From contig UREE01000002.1 in the NCBI GenBank assembly GCA_900546825.1, positions 17,847 to 81,846 of the forward strand: a stretch of DNA of 64,000 bases. The letters are read 5' to 3'. The position numbers and the translations under genes are program-made. This DNA comes from an uncultured Collinsella sp. Its GTDB lineage: Bacteria; Actinomycetota; Coriobacteriia; Coriobacteriales; Coriobacteriaceae. Below the pieces are notes generated by a model. The model saw only the letters and a list, made by a program, of their open reading frames with translations, made no database searches and was not told the origin of the DNA. This document shows, in pieces, positions 18,365 to 27,396 of this stretch. Position 1 is the first letter of the stretch; every line of letters starts with the position of its first letter.

Positions 18365-19059
18365 AACGCGCCTTTATGTCCGAGCTCGCCATCGTTCGCA
18401 CGCTTATCCCGAGTATTGCGGGCGTCGGCTTATTTATATTCATCGTGTTGACCCTCGCCAACGCATCGGATGGAGATTCCGGCATGAGTGCCGGCGCCTG
18501 TGCAGTCAGCGCCATGTCGCCCATCATGGTCATGAGCTCGCTGGCCGGCTTCGACAATCAAAACGGATGGGAGCGCTATCGGGCAACGCTGCCCATCTCG
18601 CGCAAAGACATTATTTGTGCCCGCTACCTGTGCATCGTTGTCTTCTCGGCCATCATGGCCTGCGCCGCCGTGCTTTTGAACATCATCGTCCTTCCGCTCT
18701 TCAACAGTGCGGGCGTGACCTCGACAGGACAAACCGTCTTTGAGATCGCAATCGCCTCGGCAGCCTCGATGCTCATCTCACTCATGATGGTATTTCTGGC
18801 GCAGCCGCTGTTCTTTCGCTTTGGACACATGGAGGCGTTGCGCCTATCCGTTGGCCTGTTTGCCCTGCTTGGTTGCGGCACCATGGCCACGCTGAGCTCC
18901 TCCAACCCCATCAGCAACCGGCTCATGTCGATTGCCGGAGCGAATCCCGATCCTGCCGTCCTCGGCTGCTTGTGCGCAGGAATTGCCGTCCTGGCCCTCG
19001 TGCTCTTTGCAATGAGCTGCACCATCAGCACCAAGGTCTATCGAACACGCGACCTGTAG
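18361..19059 (+). CDS. ABC-2-type membrane permease
   Basis: A 232-residue protein with six predicted helices, beginning SELAIVRTLIPSIAGVGLFI and including AMSPIMVMSSLAGFDNQNGW, the loop after helix two that is common in ABC-2 permeases (YtrC/BcrB-like). It overlaps the ATPase gene by four bases. It is the last gene of the GntR-ATPase-permease operon. Confidence 0.82.
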   Translation: MKRAFMSELAIVRTLIPSIAGVGLFIFIVLTLANASDGDSGMSAGACAVSAMSPIMVMSSLAGFDNQNGWERYRATLPISRKDIICARYLCIVVFSAIMACAAVLLNIIVLPLFNSAGVTSTGQTVFEIAIASAASMLISLMMVFLAQPLFFRFGHMEALRLSVGLFALLGCGTMATLSSSNPISNRLMSIAGANPDPAVLGCLCAGIAVLALVLFAMSCTISTKVYRTRDL

Positions 19060-19147
19060 CCACGCGAGCCTCGATCCACGAAGGACGCGGTCGTCCCCTC
19101 CCCGCAAATCCGTGGCAAACGGCATGTCCCCGGCGTGCGCCACCGCG

Positions 19148-20449
19148 CTACTTGCGCAGCGGCTTGGGCAGCGGAATGCCAGCGGCGATAACGGCGGCGA
19201 TGATCATGCAGACGATACCCTTGAGCGGGAAGCACATGAGCAGCAGGCCCACGACCATGACCGGCTGACGCATGACGGCACCCATCGTCGAGGCGGTACA
19301 GACGGCGACGCAAAAGACCGGGTCGGCGCCCGTAAGGACGGCAAGGCCGTAGCCCAGGCTCACGCCCGAGAAGATAACGGGGAAGAAGTGACCGCCGCGC
19401 CAGCCCAGGTTGATGAGGGCGGGCGTCAGCATGGCCTTGACAAGACCGGTTGCAATAAGCACGCCAGCGGGAATGGTCATATAGGTCTTCATAAGCACAT
19501 CGGCCTGCGTCTCGCCGGCAAACATGGTGTAGGGCAGGACCGTACCGCAGATGGCGAGCGCCAAACCGGCGAGCATGGCCTTGACGACAGGGCGCTCCCC
19601 TATGGCGTGGGCCAACGCCTCGCTCGCGTGCTCCGAGACAAAGTACAGCCAGCCACAGGCCGTGCCGACGAGCGCCAGGGGAATGAGCCAGGTAAGCTCC
19701 AGGTTGCCCACCTGCGCGGCCTCGAACCTGGGCATACCCATGCCGCCGCCCACAAGCTGGCCAAGCAGCAGGTAGGTGCCCAGGCCACCGGCAATCGCGA
19801 TACCGTAGACCACGGTCTTTTGCGCCTTGGGCAGTTTGATGGTGATCTCGCCGGACGCGGACTCATCGTCATTGGCACCCTGACCGTCAGCACTTCCGGC
19901 GAGCGGCGCCACAAAGCCAAAGACGGGCGCGGTAAAGAGCGCCGTCAGCGCGGCCTGGGTGCCCAACAGCGTGAGCTCCCTAAACTCGGCGCCAAAGCGG
20001 CGCATGCGGTCGCCGACCCAGCTGCACAGGCCCGCGATGACGCCGGTCAGGCCGGCTTCTGGTCCAATGCTTCCGCCAAACAGCAGCGGCAGCAACGCCG
20101 CAAGCGAAAGCTTGCCCAGGTTGTCGTACGGGTAGCGGCCGTCGCGCTTTACCTTGGCCATCACCTGGTTGAGGTCATCAGTCTTGGCGCCCGTAAGCTT
20201 TTCGTACAGACCGATCAGCAGGCCGCCCAGCAGGCAGACGAAAAACGGGTACGGCAGAAAACCGAACGGACCGCTCGCGAGCTCGGGCGAAGCGACGCCC
20301 AGCATATGCGGGATCTCGGTCCATAGATAGTCGATGCCATGCTCCATCGCAAAGAAGAACAGCCAAACCGCGGCGCCCGCAAACGCACCGGTCACAGCCA
20401 CGCTCACTAAAAACAGCGCACGGTTTTTGGGTTTGGCAAGGTTACCCAT
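19148..20449 (-). CDS. ClC-family chloride channel/antiporter-like protein
   Basis: A 433-residue membrane protein with about ten to twelve helices. Selectivity-region segments include GGSIGPEAGLTGVIAGLCSW, TAPVFGFVAPLAG and GWRGGHFFPVIFSGVSLGYG. In the segment equivalent to the GREGP motif of characterised ClC proteins the gating glutamate position appears to be isoleucine (GSIGP), with a glutamate directly after the proline. That form is seen in a bacterial subgroup (YfeO-like), and it could mean channel rather than proton-coupled exchange. The family is clear; the ion and mechanism are inferred. Confidence 0.85.
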   Translation of the reverse strand: MGNLAKPKNRALFLVSVAVTGAFAGAAVWLFFFAMEHGIDYLWTEIPHMLGVASPELASGPFGFLPYPFFVCLLGGLLIGLYEKLTGAKTDDLNQVMAKVKRDGRYPYDNLGKLSLAALLPLLFGGSIGPEAGLTGVIAGLCSWVGDRMRRFGAEFRELTLLGTQAALTALFTAPVFGFVAPLAGSADGQGANDDESASGEITIKLPKAQKTVVYGIAIAGGLGTYLLLGQLVGGGMGMPRFEAAQVGNLELTWLIPLALVGTACGWLYFVSEHASEALAHAIGERPVVKAMLAGLALAICGTVLPYTMFAGETQADVLMKTYMTIPAGVLIATGLVKAMLTPALINLGWRGGHFFPVIFSGVSLGYGLAVLTGADPVFCVAVCTASTMGAVMRQPVMVVGLLLMCFPLKGIVCMIIAAVIAAGIPLPKPLRK

Positions 20450-20574
20450 CGGGTCCTCCCGTGGTCAAAGTCGACATAGTTACGTTTTATTGTAGAGCGA
20501 GTGTGGCCCAGACAAGCCAACCGTCTGCGCTGTAAACGGAGCCACTGGGAACCACGGCAGGACAGGCTCAAGAC

Positions 20575-21093
20575 TTATCCGTTGATAATCGAGGCAATCT
20601 CGCGCAAATCGTCGGCAAAGTAGATGCCTTGCTGGCGCTGCGGACTCGATAAGCCCTTATCGATCATATGCCCGAGCAGCACCTTGAGGTCGTTGTAGTA
20701 ACCGTCCAGGTTATACAGGATGCACGGAGCACTCAGGTGTCCCAACGATACCGCAGACATGACCTCGGCAATCTCCTCGAGCGAGCGGGCGTTGAGCGCG
20801 TCGCCAAGCTCGATCATCTTGGCCTTGCGCTCGGCCATGTCGCTCGTCACGATAAGGTCGTCGATACCGTCGTGCTGATACTCCGCCTCGATAAAAAAGC
20901 TTGGCTCCACGCCGGTCACGTGTCCGCCGGCATCGAGCACGCTATCGGCAAGCGCGCCCATCAGCCCCGACTTGGACCCGCCGTATACCAGCGCGTGTCC
21001 GTTGGCGCCAATCCAGTTGCCCAGCTCCTGCACCGCGGGCAGAAACGCCGGGTCATTACCGACGCTGGCACCCAGATACACGGTGATATTCAT
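20575..21093 (-). CDS. LOG-family (TIGR00730) Rossmann-fold protein lacking the PGGxGTxxE motif
   Basis: A 172-residue protein. The start MNITVYLGASVGNDPAF, the nucleotide-binding YGGSKSGLMGALADS, EPSFFIEAEYQHDGIDDLIV and the MAERKAKM arginine motif are all typical of LOG proteins, which hydrolyse nucleoside 5'-monophosphates to free base and ribose 5-phosphate. The expected DAFIALPGGxGTLEE segment reads DALNARSLEE, about five residues shorter and without PGG. The remainder, EIAEVMSAVSLG and ILYNLDGYYNDLKVLLGHMI, is intact. The protein is therefore probably folded but may be inactive or altered. The catalytic glutamate may be kept by the LEE. Confidence 0.82.
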   Translation of the reverse strand: MNITVYLGASVGNDPAFLPAVQELGNWIGANGHALVYGGSKSGLMGALADSVLDAGGHVTGVEPSFFIEAEYQHDGIDDLIVTSDMAERKAKMIELGDALNARSLEEIAEVMSAVSLGHLSAPCILYNLDGYYNDLKVLLGHMIDKGLSSPQRQQGIYFADDLREIASIING

Positions 21094-21129
21094 ATTCAGT
21101 CCCCCTCGTCGTGACGCACGGCGCCCGTT

Positions 21130-21555
21130 CTAGCGTTGGCGTCGGCGATATTCGCGCACGCGGCGCGACAGGTCAGCGAGCTCGTCACGATCGAGCTCTT
21201 CCAAATGCTCAAGATCGTCCATAAAGCGCGCCATGGTGTCCTTTTGGCGCATCTTGATGAGCGTATTGCAGTAATTCACCGCCACGCCCGTGAGCATGGC
21301 GATGTAGAAGATGCTGATGACGCTCAGGATGACGGTGATAGCGCGGGCGACCGGCGTTTCGGCCGGGATATCGCCGAAGCCGATCGTCGATACGGTCTCA
21401 AAGCTAAACCAGAGGCCATCGCCAAACGTGAGGGTCGTGGGCTCGGACAGCCAGACAGCCGTCGAGCACAGCAGGTAAAAGATAAGAAACAGGCCCGTGA
21501 TGCGTGCAAAGCCAGCCTGTCGCAACACGTCGGCAAGCGTCCTCAACTTGTTCAT
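21130..21555 (-). CDS. Two-helix potassium-channel-like protein
   Basis: A 141-residue protein with two predicted helices (about 16-38 and 78-102) around a pore loop whose filter reads TVSTIGFGD, the canonical K+ selectivity sequence of Ion_trans_2 proteins. A C-terminal cytoplasmic helix, MARFMDDLEHLEELDRDELADLSRRV, is highly charged and may form a coiled coil for tetramer assembly. The start was set at MNKLRTLADV since AAAAGGGG lies before it; the longer frame to 21660 runs into the palindromic repeat. No RCK domain is attached. Confidence 0.82.
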   Translation of the reverse strand: MNKLRTLADVLRQAGFARITGLFLIFYLLCSTAVWLSEPTTLTFGDGLWFSFETVSTIGFGDIPAETPVARAITVILSVISIFYIAMLTGVAVNYCNTLIKMRQKDTMARFMDDLEHLEELDRDELADLSRRVREYRRRQR

Positions 21556-21624
21556 CGCGACCCCTTTTCCCAGACGCCCAATCACATTCGCTCGGTATTG
21601 TCCCACGCCTCCCCCGCAAACGGA

Positions 21625-21713
21625 ACTAGTCATTGGGGACGTTCTTAAATGACTAGTCAAACAAGAACGTCCCCGATGACTAGTCGTTTAAGAACGTCCC
21701 CAATGACTAGTCG
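21625..21713. repeat. Palindromic repeat with TTGGGGACGTTCTT arms, copy 2 (one and a half units)
   Basis: Contains three alternating half-units of the GTCATTGGGGACGTTCTT family, joined by ACTAGT boxes. The block lies upstream of the two-helix channel gene and before the sensor kinase gene. Confidence 0.8.
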
Positions 21714-21809
21714 CCAGTGCCGGGCGGACCGTTTAGCGGTGGAGTTGCCGAGTGGGCCAGCTGAGCTGGTATCCTAATGCGGTATTGCCTCGACTCGATA
21801 GGATTGTAT

Positions 21810-24614
21810 GTGAAACCTTCCGCCGTCCTTCGCTTAGCTCTATATCGCACCCTAGCCGTCGCGCTTGCCGCGCTCGCCATACTGAGCGCCGTCATGCCCA
21901 CCCCGGCCTTTGCCGCCGACTCTGACCAGCAGGTCAAGACGGTCCGCGTTGGCTGGCTTGTCAACAACGCAGGCTTCCAGGAAGGCACGCCGGGCGAGCG
22001 CCTCTCGGGATGGGGCTACGAATACCTCCAGACCCTCTCGTATTACACAAAGGGTTGGCAATACGAATACGTTCCTGGCACTTTCACCGAGCTTTTGGAC
22101 ATGCTCGAGGCGGGCGAAATCGACCTCATGCCCAACATCTCGTATTCGGCAGAGCGCGAGCAGAAGTTACTCTTTTCCTCGAACCCCGAGGGCACCGAGC
22201 GCTACTACATCTACGCCAGACCCGATCGCGACGATCTGGCCAAGGGTGACCCCCAAGCGCTTCAAGGCCTTACCATCGGCTGCAATTCTGGCGTTATGCA
22301 AACCGTCGTCGGCCAGCAGTGGCTCGCCAACGAGGGCATCACCTGTACTTATAAAGAAATCGACACCGGCAGCGCCCTCTTTGACGCGCTTTCAGACGGC
22401 GAGGTCGACGCTATTATCATGAACGACACCATTTCGTCGCCCGACGCGTCGCCCATGTTCTACGTAGGCTCGAGCGACTACTATTTTGCCGTTCCCAAAA
22501 GCCGCCCCGATCTGATGAACGACATCAATGCCGCCATGACATCAATCTCCCGCGTCAACCCGCGCTATAACGACGAAGTCAAATCGAGCTACTCGGCCCA
22601 AAACAGCGGCTCGTCATTGCTCACCGGCGTCGAGCGCTCCTGGCTCAAAGCAAACGGCAACACCATTACGCTCGGCTATCTGAAAAACCAACTTCCCTAC
22701 TGCACGCAAAACGACGACGGCGAGATGGAAGGGTCGCTCGCCTCGCTTGCAACGACGCTGCACGACAAGTTTGACATTACGGTTAAAACAGTCGCGTTCT
22801 CGAGCAACAAGCAAATGACCAAAGCCCTTTCCAAAGGAACCATCGATGTCGCCCTGCCGCTGTTTCGCGACTACTGGCTTGCCGAGCAGGGAGGAACCAT
22901 CCAGTCAAACCCGATGGGAACGGTCTCCCTGACCGCCATTCACAGCAGCAACAACCTGGACAGTGACCTTAAGAGTATCGCTTGCACAGAGGGCGCGATC
23001 GTCAACCGTTTTGAGCTCGAGAGCCTATTCCCCGACGCAACGGTAACCGAATATCCGAATGCCGACGAGGCGCTCAAAGCCCTCAATAAGGGGACGGCAA
23101 GTTGCATCATTGTCCCCAGTACGCGCCTGCAAACCATCCGCGACGCCCACGACATCGAGGACTTCGAAACGCAGGAACTCACCAACACGGCGCAACTATC
23201 GTGCTTGATTTCGCGCGGCAAGTCCGAGCTGTTGGGAATCATTAATAAGGGCATCATCAATGCAGGCGAATCGCTCTCTGCAAGCAGCTATTCGCCCGCA
23301 TCGTACTCGGCGCAAGAATCGGACACGTTCCGGTTTATCTACCGCAACCGCATCGCCGTTGCGACCGTTATCATCTTCATTTTGCTCGCCGGCATCGTCG
23401 TCCTTATCTGGTCGCTTCAACGCGCGCAGCAGGAACGCCAGAAAGCCGACGCCGCCAACGCCGCCAAAACCGCTTTCCTCACGCGCATGAGCCACGATAT
23501 CCGCACACCGCTCAACGGCATCCTGGGCCTTATCGAAATTGAGGAATTGAAAGAAGGCGACATGCAGGTCGCCCGCGAAAGCCGCGCCAAAGCGCGTGTT
23601 GCCGCTAACCATCTGTTGTCGCTCATTAATGACATCCTCGAGATGGGCAGGATCGAGGAGTGCAAAGTGACGCTCGAGCACGAATCATTCAACCTCAAAG
23701 AGCTGTGCGACGATGCGCTCGTACTGTGCAAGCTCCGTGCATCGGACCGCGGCATAACAATGCTCGACACCAGCGAGCCCTACGCTGTCGACCAATACAT
23801 GATCGGCAGCCCCACCCATATTCGACAAATCCTCGTCAACCTGCTCGACAACAGCATCAAGTACAACAAAGATGGCGGAACTGTCACTTTTACATCGCAG
23901 ATTAAACCGATCGATGATAGCAAAGTGCTCTTTCGCTTTAACGTCTCGGACACCGGCATCGGCATGTCGCCCGGGTTTCTTAAGCACATCTACGAACCGT
24001 TTGCCCAAGAAGGCAACGATGCCCGCAGTAAATTTCAGGGAACTGGCATGGGCATGCCGATCGTCAAATCGCTCATCGACATGATGGGCGGCACGATTGA
24101 GATTTCGAGCGAGGTTGGCGTGGGAAGTACGTTCAACGTCCAGATTCCGCTCGACATCGATAAGAACCCTCAGGCAAGAGAAGGTGCGGACGAGCAGGCG
24201 ATCAGCTGCTCGCTTGCCGGCATGAACGTTCTTTTGGCCGAAGACAACGAGCTCAATGCCGAAATTGCCCAGGCCCTGCTCGAAAGCGAAGGCATCGTCG
24301 TAACTCGCGCCGCCGACGGCAACGAAGCGGTCGATCTATACACTAGTCGCCCCGCCGGCAGCTTCGATGCGATCCTGATGGATATCATGATGCCGGGCAT
24401 GGATGGCTACGAGGCGACTCGTGCGATTCGCCTGAGCGAGAAGGCCGATGCGGACGACATCCCCATCATCGCGCTCACCGCCAACGCCTTTGTCGAGGAC
24501 GCCAAGGCGGCACGCGATGCCGGCATGAACGCCCATCTGCCCAAACCGCTCGACTTTAACAAGCTCAAAAACATCCTCGCCCGCATCAAGAAAAACGGAT
24601 CCGTTTCGCTATAG
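21810..24614 (+). CDS. Hybrid sensor histidine kinase with two periplasmic binding-protein-like sensor domains
   Basis: A 934-residue protein. A signal sequence (ending PTPAFAA) exports the N-terminus. Two family 3 binding domains follow, at about residues 40-265 (VRVGWLVNNAGFQEG, GWGYEYLQTLSYYTKGW) and 280-480 (ITLGYLKNQLPYC). A membrane helix lies at about 515-535, then the HisKA box FLTRMSHDIRTPLNG (His562), the HATPase_c domain (DNSIKYN, DTGIGM, GTGMGMPIVKSL) and a C-terminal receiver domain (VLLAEDNELNAEIA, phospho-Asp in ILMDIMMPGMDG). I chose the GTG at 21810, with TAGGA seven bases upstream. There is no output domain or Hpt protein nearby, so the phosphate acceptor must be elsewhere. 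This is the BvgS/EvgS-type arrangement. Confidence 0.9.
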   Translation: MKPSAVLRLALYRTLAVALAALAILSAVMPTPAFAADSDQQVKTVRVGWLVNNAGFQEGTPGERLSGWGYEYLQTLSYYTKGWQYEYVPGTFTELLDMLEAGEIDLMPNISYSAEREQKLLFSSNPEGTERYYIYARPDRDDLAKGDPQALQGLTIGCNSGVMQTVVGQQWLANEGITCTYKEIDTGSALFDALSDGEVDAIIMNDTISSPDASPMFYVGSSDYYFAVPKSRPDLMNDINAAMTSISRVNPRYNDEVKSSYSAQNSGSSLLTGVERSWLKANGNTITLGYLKNQLPYCTQNDDGEMEGSLASLATTLHDKFDITVKTVAFSSNKQMTKALSKGTIDVALPLFRDYWLAEQGGTIQSNPMGTVSLTAIHSSNNLDSDLKSIACTEGAIVNRFELESLFPDATVTEYPNADEALKALNKGTASCIIVPSTRLQTIRDAHDIEDFETQELTNTAQLSCLISRGKSELLGIINKGIINAGESLSASSYSPASYSAQESDTFRFIYRNRIAVATVIIFILLAGIVVLIWSLQRAQQERQKADAANAAKTAFLTRMSHDIRTPLNGILGLIEIEELKEGDMQVARESRAKARVAANHLLSLINDILEMGRIEECKVTLEHESFNLKELCDDALVLCKLRASDRGITMLDTSEPYAVDQYMIGSPTHIRQILVNLLDNSIKYNKDGGTVTFTSQIKPIDDSKVLFRFNVSDTGIGMSPGFLKHIYEPFAQEGNDARSKFQGTGMGMPIVKSLIDMMGGTIEISSEVGVGSTFNVQIPLDIDKNPQAREGADEQAISCSLAGMNVLLAEDNELNAEIAQALLESEGIVVTRAADGNEAVDLYTSRPAGSFDAILMDIMMPGMDGYEATRAIRLSEKADADDIPIIALTANAFVEDAKAARDAGMNAHLPKPLDFNKLKNILARIKKNGSVSL

Positions 24615-24654
24615 TTTTTGCAGCAACCACGCACGACCAGAAAGGAAGCCAACG

Positions 24655-25134
24655 ATGTTTAGGCCCCTGCGTCGAAAGAAACGCGCCATCACTGACGAGG
24701 AAGCACGTGAACTGCTGACCACCTGCAAGCGCGGCGTCTTTGCCGTCAACGGCGACGATGGCTACCCTTATGCCATTCCCGTCAACTACTTCTTTGACAC
24801 CGAGCACGACAAGATTTATTTCCATGGCGCCAAGGCTGGCCACAAGGTCGATTCACTCAAGCGTGACGACAAAGTCTGCTTTACCGTGTACGGCAACGAG
24901 TGGTACAAGGACGATGACTGGGCTCCCTACGTTATGAGCACCGTGGTCTTTGGCCGTTGCCGCCTGGTAGATGAGACGCCTGTGTTTATCGAGGACAAAG
25001 TCCGCCAGCTCGCGCTTAAGTACTACCCTTCTGCCGAAGAAGTCGAGGAGGAAATCGCCAAAGATATCAAGGGCGTCCAACTCTACGAGATTTCGATTGA
25101 GCATCTTTGCGGTAAACAGATTCAAGAAAAGTAA
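24655..25134 (+). CDS. Pyridoxamine 5'-phosphate oxidase-like (Nim-type) flavoprotein
   Basis: A 159-residue split-barrel protein. Residues 1-15 (RPLRRKKRAITDEEARELL) are followed by KRGVFAVNGDDGYPYAIPVN, KIYFHGAKAGHKVDSLKRDD and VCFTVYG, the standard pattern of FMN-binding PNPOx-like proteins annotated as nitroimidazole-resistance (Nim) family. A tail rich in aromatic and charged residues ends EHLCGKQIQEK. The role is probably reduction of an unknown small molecule with FMN. It follows the sensor kinase by 40 bases and may share its transcript. Confidence 0.83.
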   Translation: MFRPLRRKKRAITDEEARELLTTCKRGVFAVNGDDGYPYAIPVNYFFDTEHDKIYFHGAKAGHKVDSLKRDDKVCFTVYGNEWYKDDDWAPYVMSTVVFGRCRLVDETPVFIEDKVRQLALKYYPSAEEVEEEIAKDIKGVQLYEISIEHLCGKQIQEK

Positions 25135-25162
25135 GCTCAGAAACAGGTCTTGCAGATAGCAA

Positions 25163-25200
25163 TATGGCCCGGTTCCAACCAACATTGGAACCGGGCCATA
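25163..25200. terminator. Bidirectional intrinsic terminator
   Basis: A perfect 16-bp stem (TATGGCCCGGTTCCAA with its complement) around a six-base loop between the convergent flavoprotein and hybrid kinase genes. Confidence 0.88.
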
Positions 25201-25203
25201 TGC

Positions 25204-27396
25204 TTATGAAGCGTCGGCGGCTATGTGCGCAAGCGCCTCAATGAGTTCCTGCGAGCTCACGGGCTTACTCAGGTGCGCATTCATGCCCGCCTCGCGCGAA
25301 AGCCTACGGTCGTCGGCAAAGGCGTTGGCGCTCACGGCGATAATCGGCGTGGTCGCGGCATCCTCGCGATCGAGTGCTCGAATCCGACGCGTGGCCTCAA
25401 GGCCATCGATGCCAGGCATCATGATGTCCATCAGCACCACGTCGTACTCGTGCGGCGCACTCGCGGCAAACGTCTCGACGGCAGACTCGCCATCCTTAAC
25501 ATGCGTCGCGATGGCACCGGCACGGTCGAGCGTAAACTGTGCAATCTCGGCATTCAGGTCGTTATCCTCTACGAGCAAAACACGCAGGCCCTGGAGCGCG
25601 TCGCTGTCGCCCGCACCCACGCGAGCTGCCTGGGGAATCTCGGAGCGCTCGCACTTCTCAAACGGCAGGCAAATGGTAAACGTCGTCCCCTGCCCCAAGG
25701 CGCTCGTAAAGCTCATGGTTCCGCCCATAAGCTCGACCAACTGTTTGGCAATAGACGCGCCCAGGCCAGTTCCCGATGAAGCGCCTTCCACCTGTTGTTC
25801 CTCGCGGCTGAACGGCTCGTAGAGGTGCTGTTGAAACTCCTCGCTCATGCCAATGCCGTTATCGGCGATCGTGTATTCATAGACGGGGACACCGTCCACC
25901 GGCTCCACCTCGCGGCATGTCAGGCGAACATAGCCGCCCTGGCGGTTGTACTTGACGGCATTACCGGCAATATTGAGCAACAGGCGCTTGAGGTGCGTCA
26001 CGCTCACCCGGGCATAGGGATGATCAAGAGTCCGTTGGTCGCAGATAATTGTCACCAGGCGCTCCTCGGCCTGGCGCTCCAGGATATCGCACACCTCACG
26101 GTTGAGGGCCACCATATCTGTAGGCACGAGATTCAGGTCGACCTGCCCGCTCTCCAAGCGGCTCATATCGAGTGCCTCGTTCGCAAGGTCGAGCAACAGT
26201 CCCGACGCCGTCCAGATCTTTGAGCGGCACTCAGTCTGCTTTTGCAAGTCGTCCGCGTTGGCATTGCCCACCTCGACCATACCGCGAATGCCGTTGATGG
26301 GCGTGCGCAGGTCGTGACTCATGCGACGCAGGAACTCCGTCTTTGCAGAGTTGGCAGACGAAGCTTCGCGCGCCGCTTTTGCCAGTTTGTCGCCATAGTC
26401 GCGCTCCTGCAGCAACAGGTCGGCAAAGCGTTGGCTCTCGGCGCGGCGGCGCACCAACACAACAGTGGCTATAACACCGCCGTAGAGTGCCAACACACTG
26501 GCAACAACAGCGGCAACAACCTCAAAGTAACGCTGCGCGGGAGCATAGGTGTACACGTAAAAATCGCGCGCTTTACCAAATGTGCCCAGATACCACTCAC
26601 CGCTGTCGTTAACCAATCTGACCTTACCAGCCAGGCAACGCTCCTTAATGCCGTTGACAACGATGGCATCCGTCGCAGGCAAATCGAACACGCCTGACAC
26701 GGCGGGCTCAACAGCGTTGGTCGCAACGACCTTACCGTCGTTTTCGATCACGATATTGCCGCTATCGATGGTCTCATAACCATCGAGCAAGCTCTGCAAC
26801 TTGAGCGTATTGCTCGCGACCGCCTTGGCGCTCTGGTGCCTCACCGCGACAACGATGCCCTCACCGTCCCGCCGGGCCACGCAGCCAATGTCTGCGACCG
26901 AATCGTCCGCAAGCGTAATGCGAGCGGTATAGGACTTAAGCGGATGGGCTGCCACCTCCAGCACAGGCGCCTCTTTGAGATTCGCGGCGAGCGACTCGTA
27001 GCCCACGTCATCCTTCGAGGACTCGGACACCAAGTTGCCCGATGCATCCGTTACGATCAGCGCTGTCACATTAAACTGGTCAGCATATTGCTCCAACGTA
27101 GCGTTATCCACCGAGCCGTCGCGCTCCATATCGCGCGCCGCCTCTCCGGCGATCTCCATAACGCGAATCAGGTTTTTGGTCGCATAGGCGCTGTTGAACG
27201 CATCGTAGGAAAGGCTCTGTGTCGCCACGTAATCGACAACGTCGGCAAAGCGCTGCTCGGCCTGAGCTGTCGTGTAGGCGTAGCTCGTCACGCCGGCAAC
27301 AATCGAGAGCGCTATCCCCAACAGGACGACGATGAGCCATTCCCGTGCCGAACGATCGCCCCGCTCCTGAGCGGTGTGGTCGGACGCATCAATCAT
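25204..27396 (-). CDS. Hybrid sensor histidine kinase with extracytoplasmic sensor domain
   Basis: A 730-residue protein: membrane helix at about 19-39, an external PAS/Cache-like domain (about 45-285), a second helix (about 290-315), a HisKA box FLRRMSHDLRTPINGI (His361), a HATPase_c domain (NAVKYN, DNGIGM, GTGLGASIAKQL) and a receiver domain (VLLVEDNDLNAEIA, phospho-Asp657 in VVLMDIMMPG). Its start overlaps the stop of the upstream binding lipoprotein gene (ATGA), so the lipoprotein and kinase are translationally coupled. I infer that the ligand-loaded lipoprotein docks on the external domain. No Hpt or output regulator is encoded beside it. Confidence 0.9.
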   Translation of the reverse strand: MIDASDHTAQERGDRSAREWLIVVLLGIALSIVAGVTSYAYTTAQAEQRFADVVDYVATQSLSYDAFNSAYATKNLIRVMEIAGEAARDMERDGSVDNATLEQYADQFNVTALIVTDASGNLVSESSKDDVGYESLAANLKEAPVLEVAAHPLKSYTARITLADDSVADIGCVARRDGEGIVVAVRHQSAKAVASNTLKLQSLLDGYETIDSGNIVIENDGKVVATNAVEPAVSGVFDLPATDAIVVNGIKERCLAGKVRLVNDSGEWYLGTFGKARDFYVYTYAPAQRYFEVVAAVVASVLALYGGVIATVVLVRRRAESQRFADLLLQERDYGDKLAKAAREASSANSAKTEFLRRMSHDLRTPINGIRGMVEVGNANADDLQKQTECRSKIWTASGLLLDLANEALDMSRLESGQVDLNLVPTDMVALNREVCDILERQAEERLVTIICDQRTLDHPYARVSVTHLKRLLLNIAGNAVKYNRQGGYVRLTCREVEPVDGVPVYEYTIADNGIGMSEEFQQHLYEPFSREEQQVEGASSGTGLGASIAKQLVELMGGTMSFTSALGQGTTFTICLPFEKCERSEIPQAARVGAGDSDALQGLRVLLVEDNDLNAEIAQFTLDRAGAIATHVKDGESAVETFAASAPHEYDVVLMDIMMPGIDGLEATRRIRALDREDAATTPIIAVSANAFADDRRLSREAGMNAHLSKPVSSQELIEALAHIAADAS

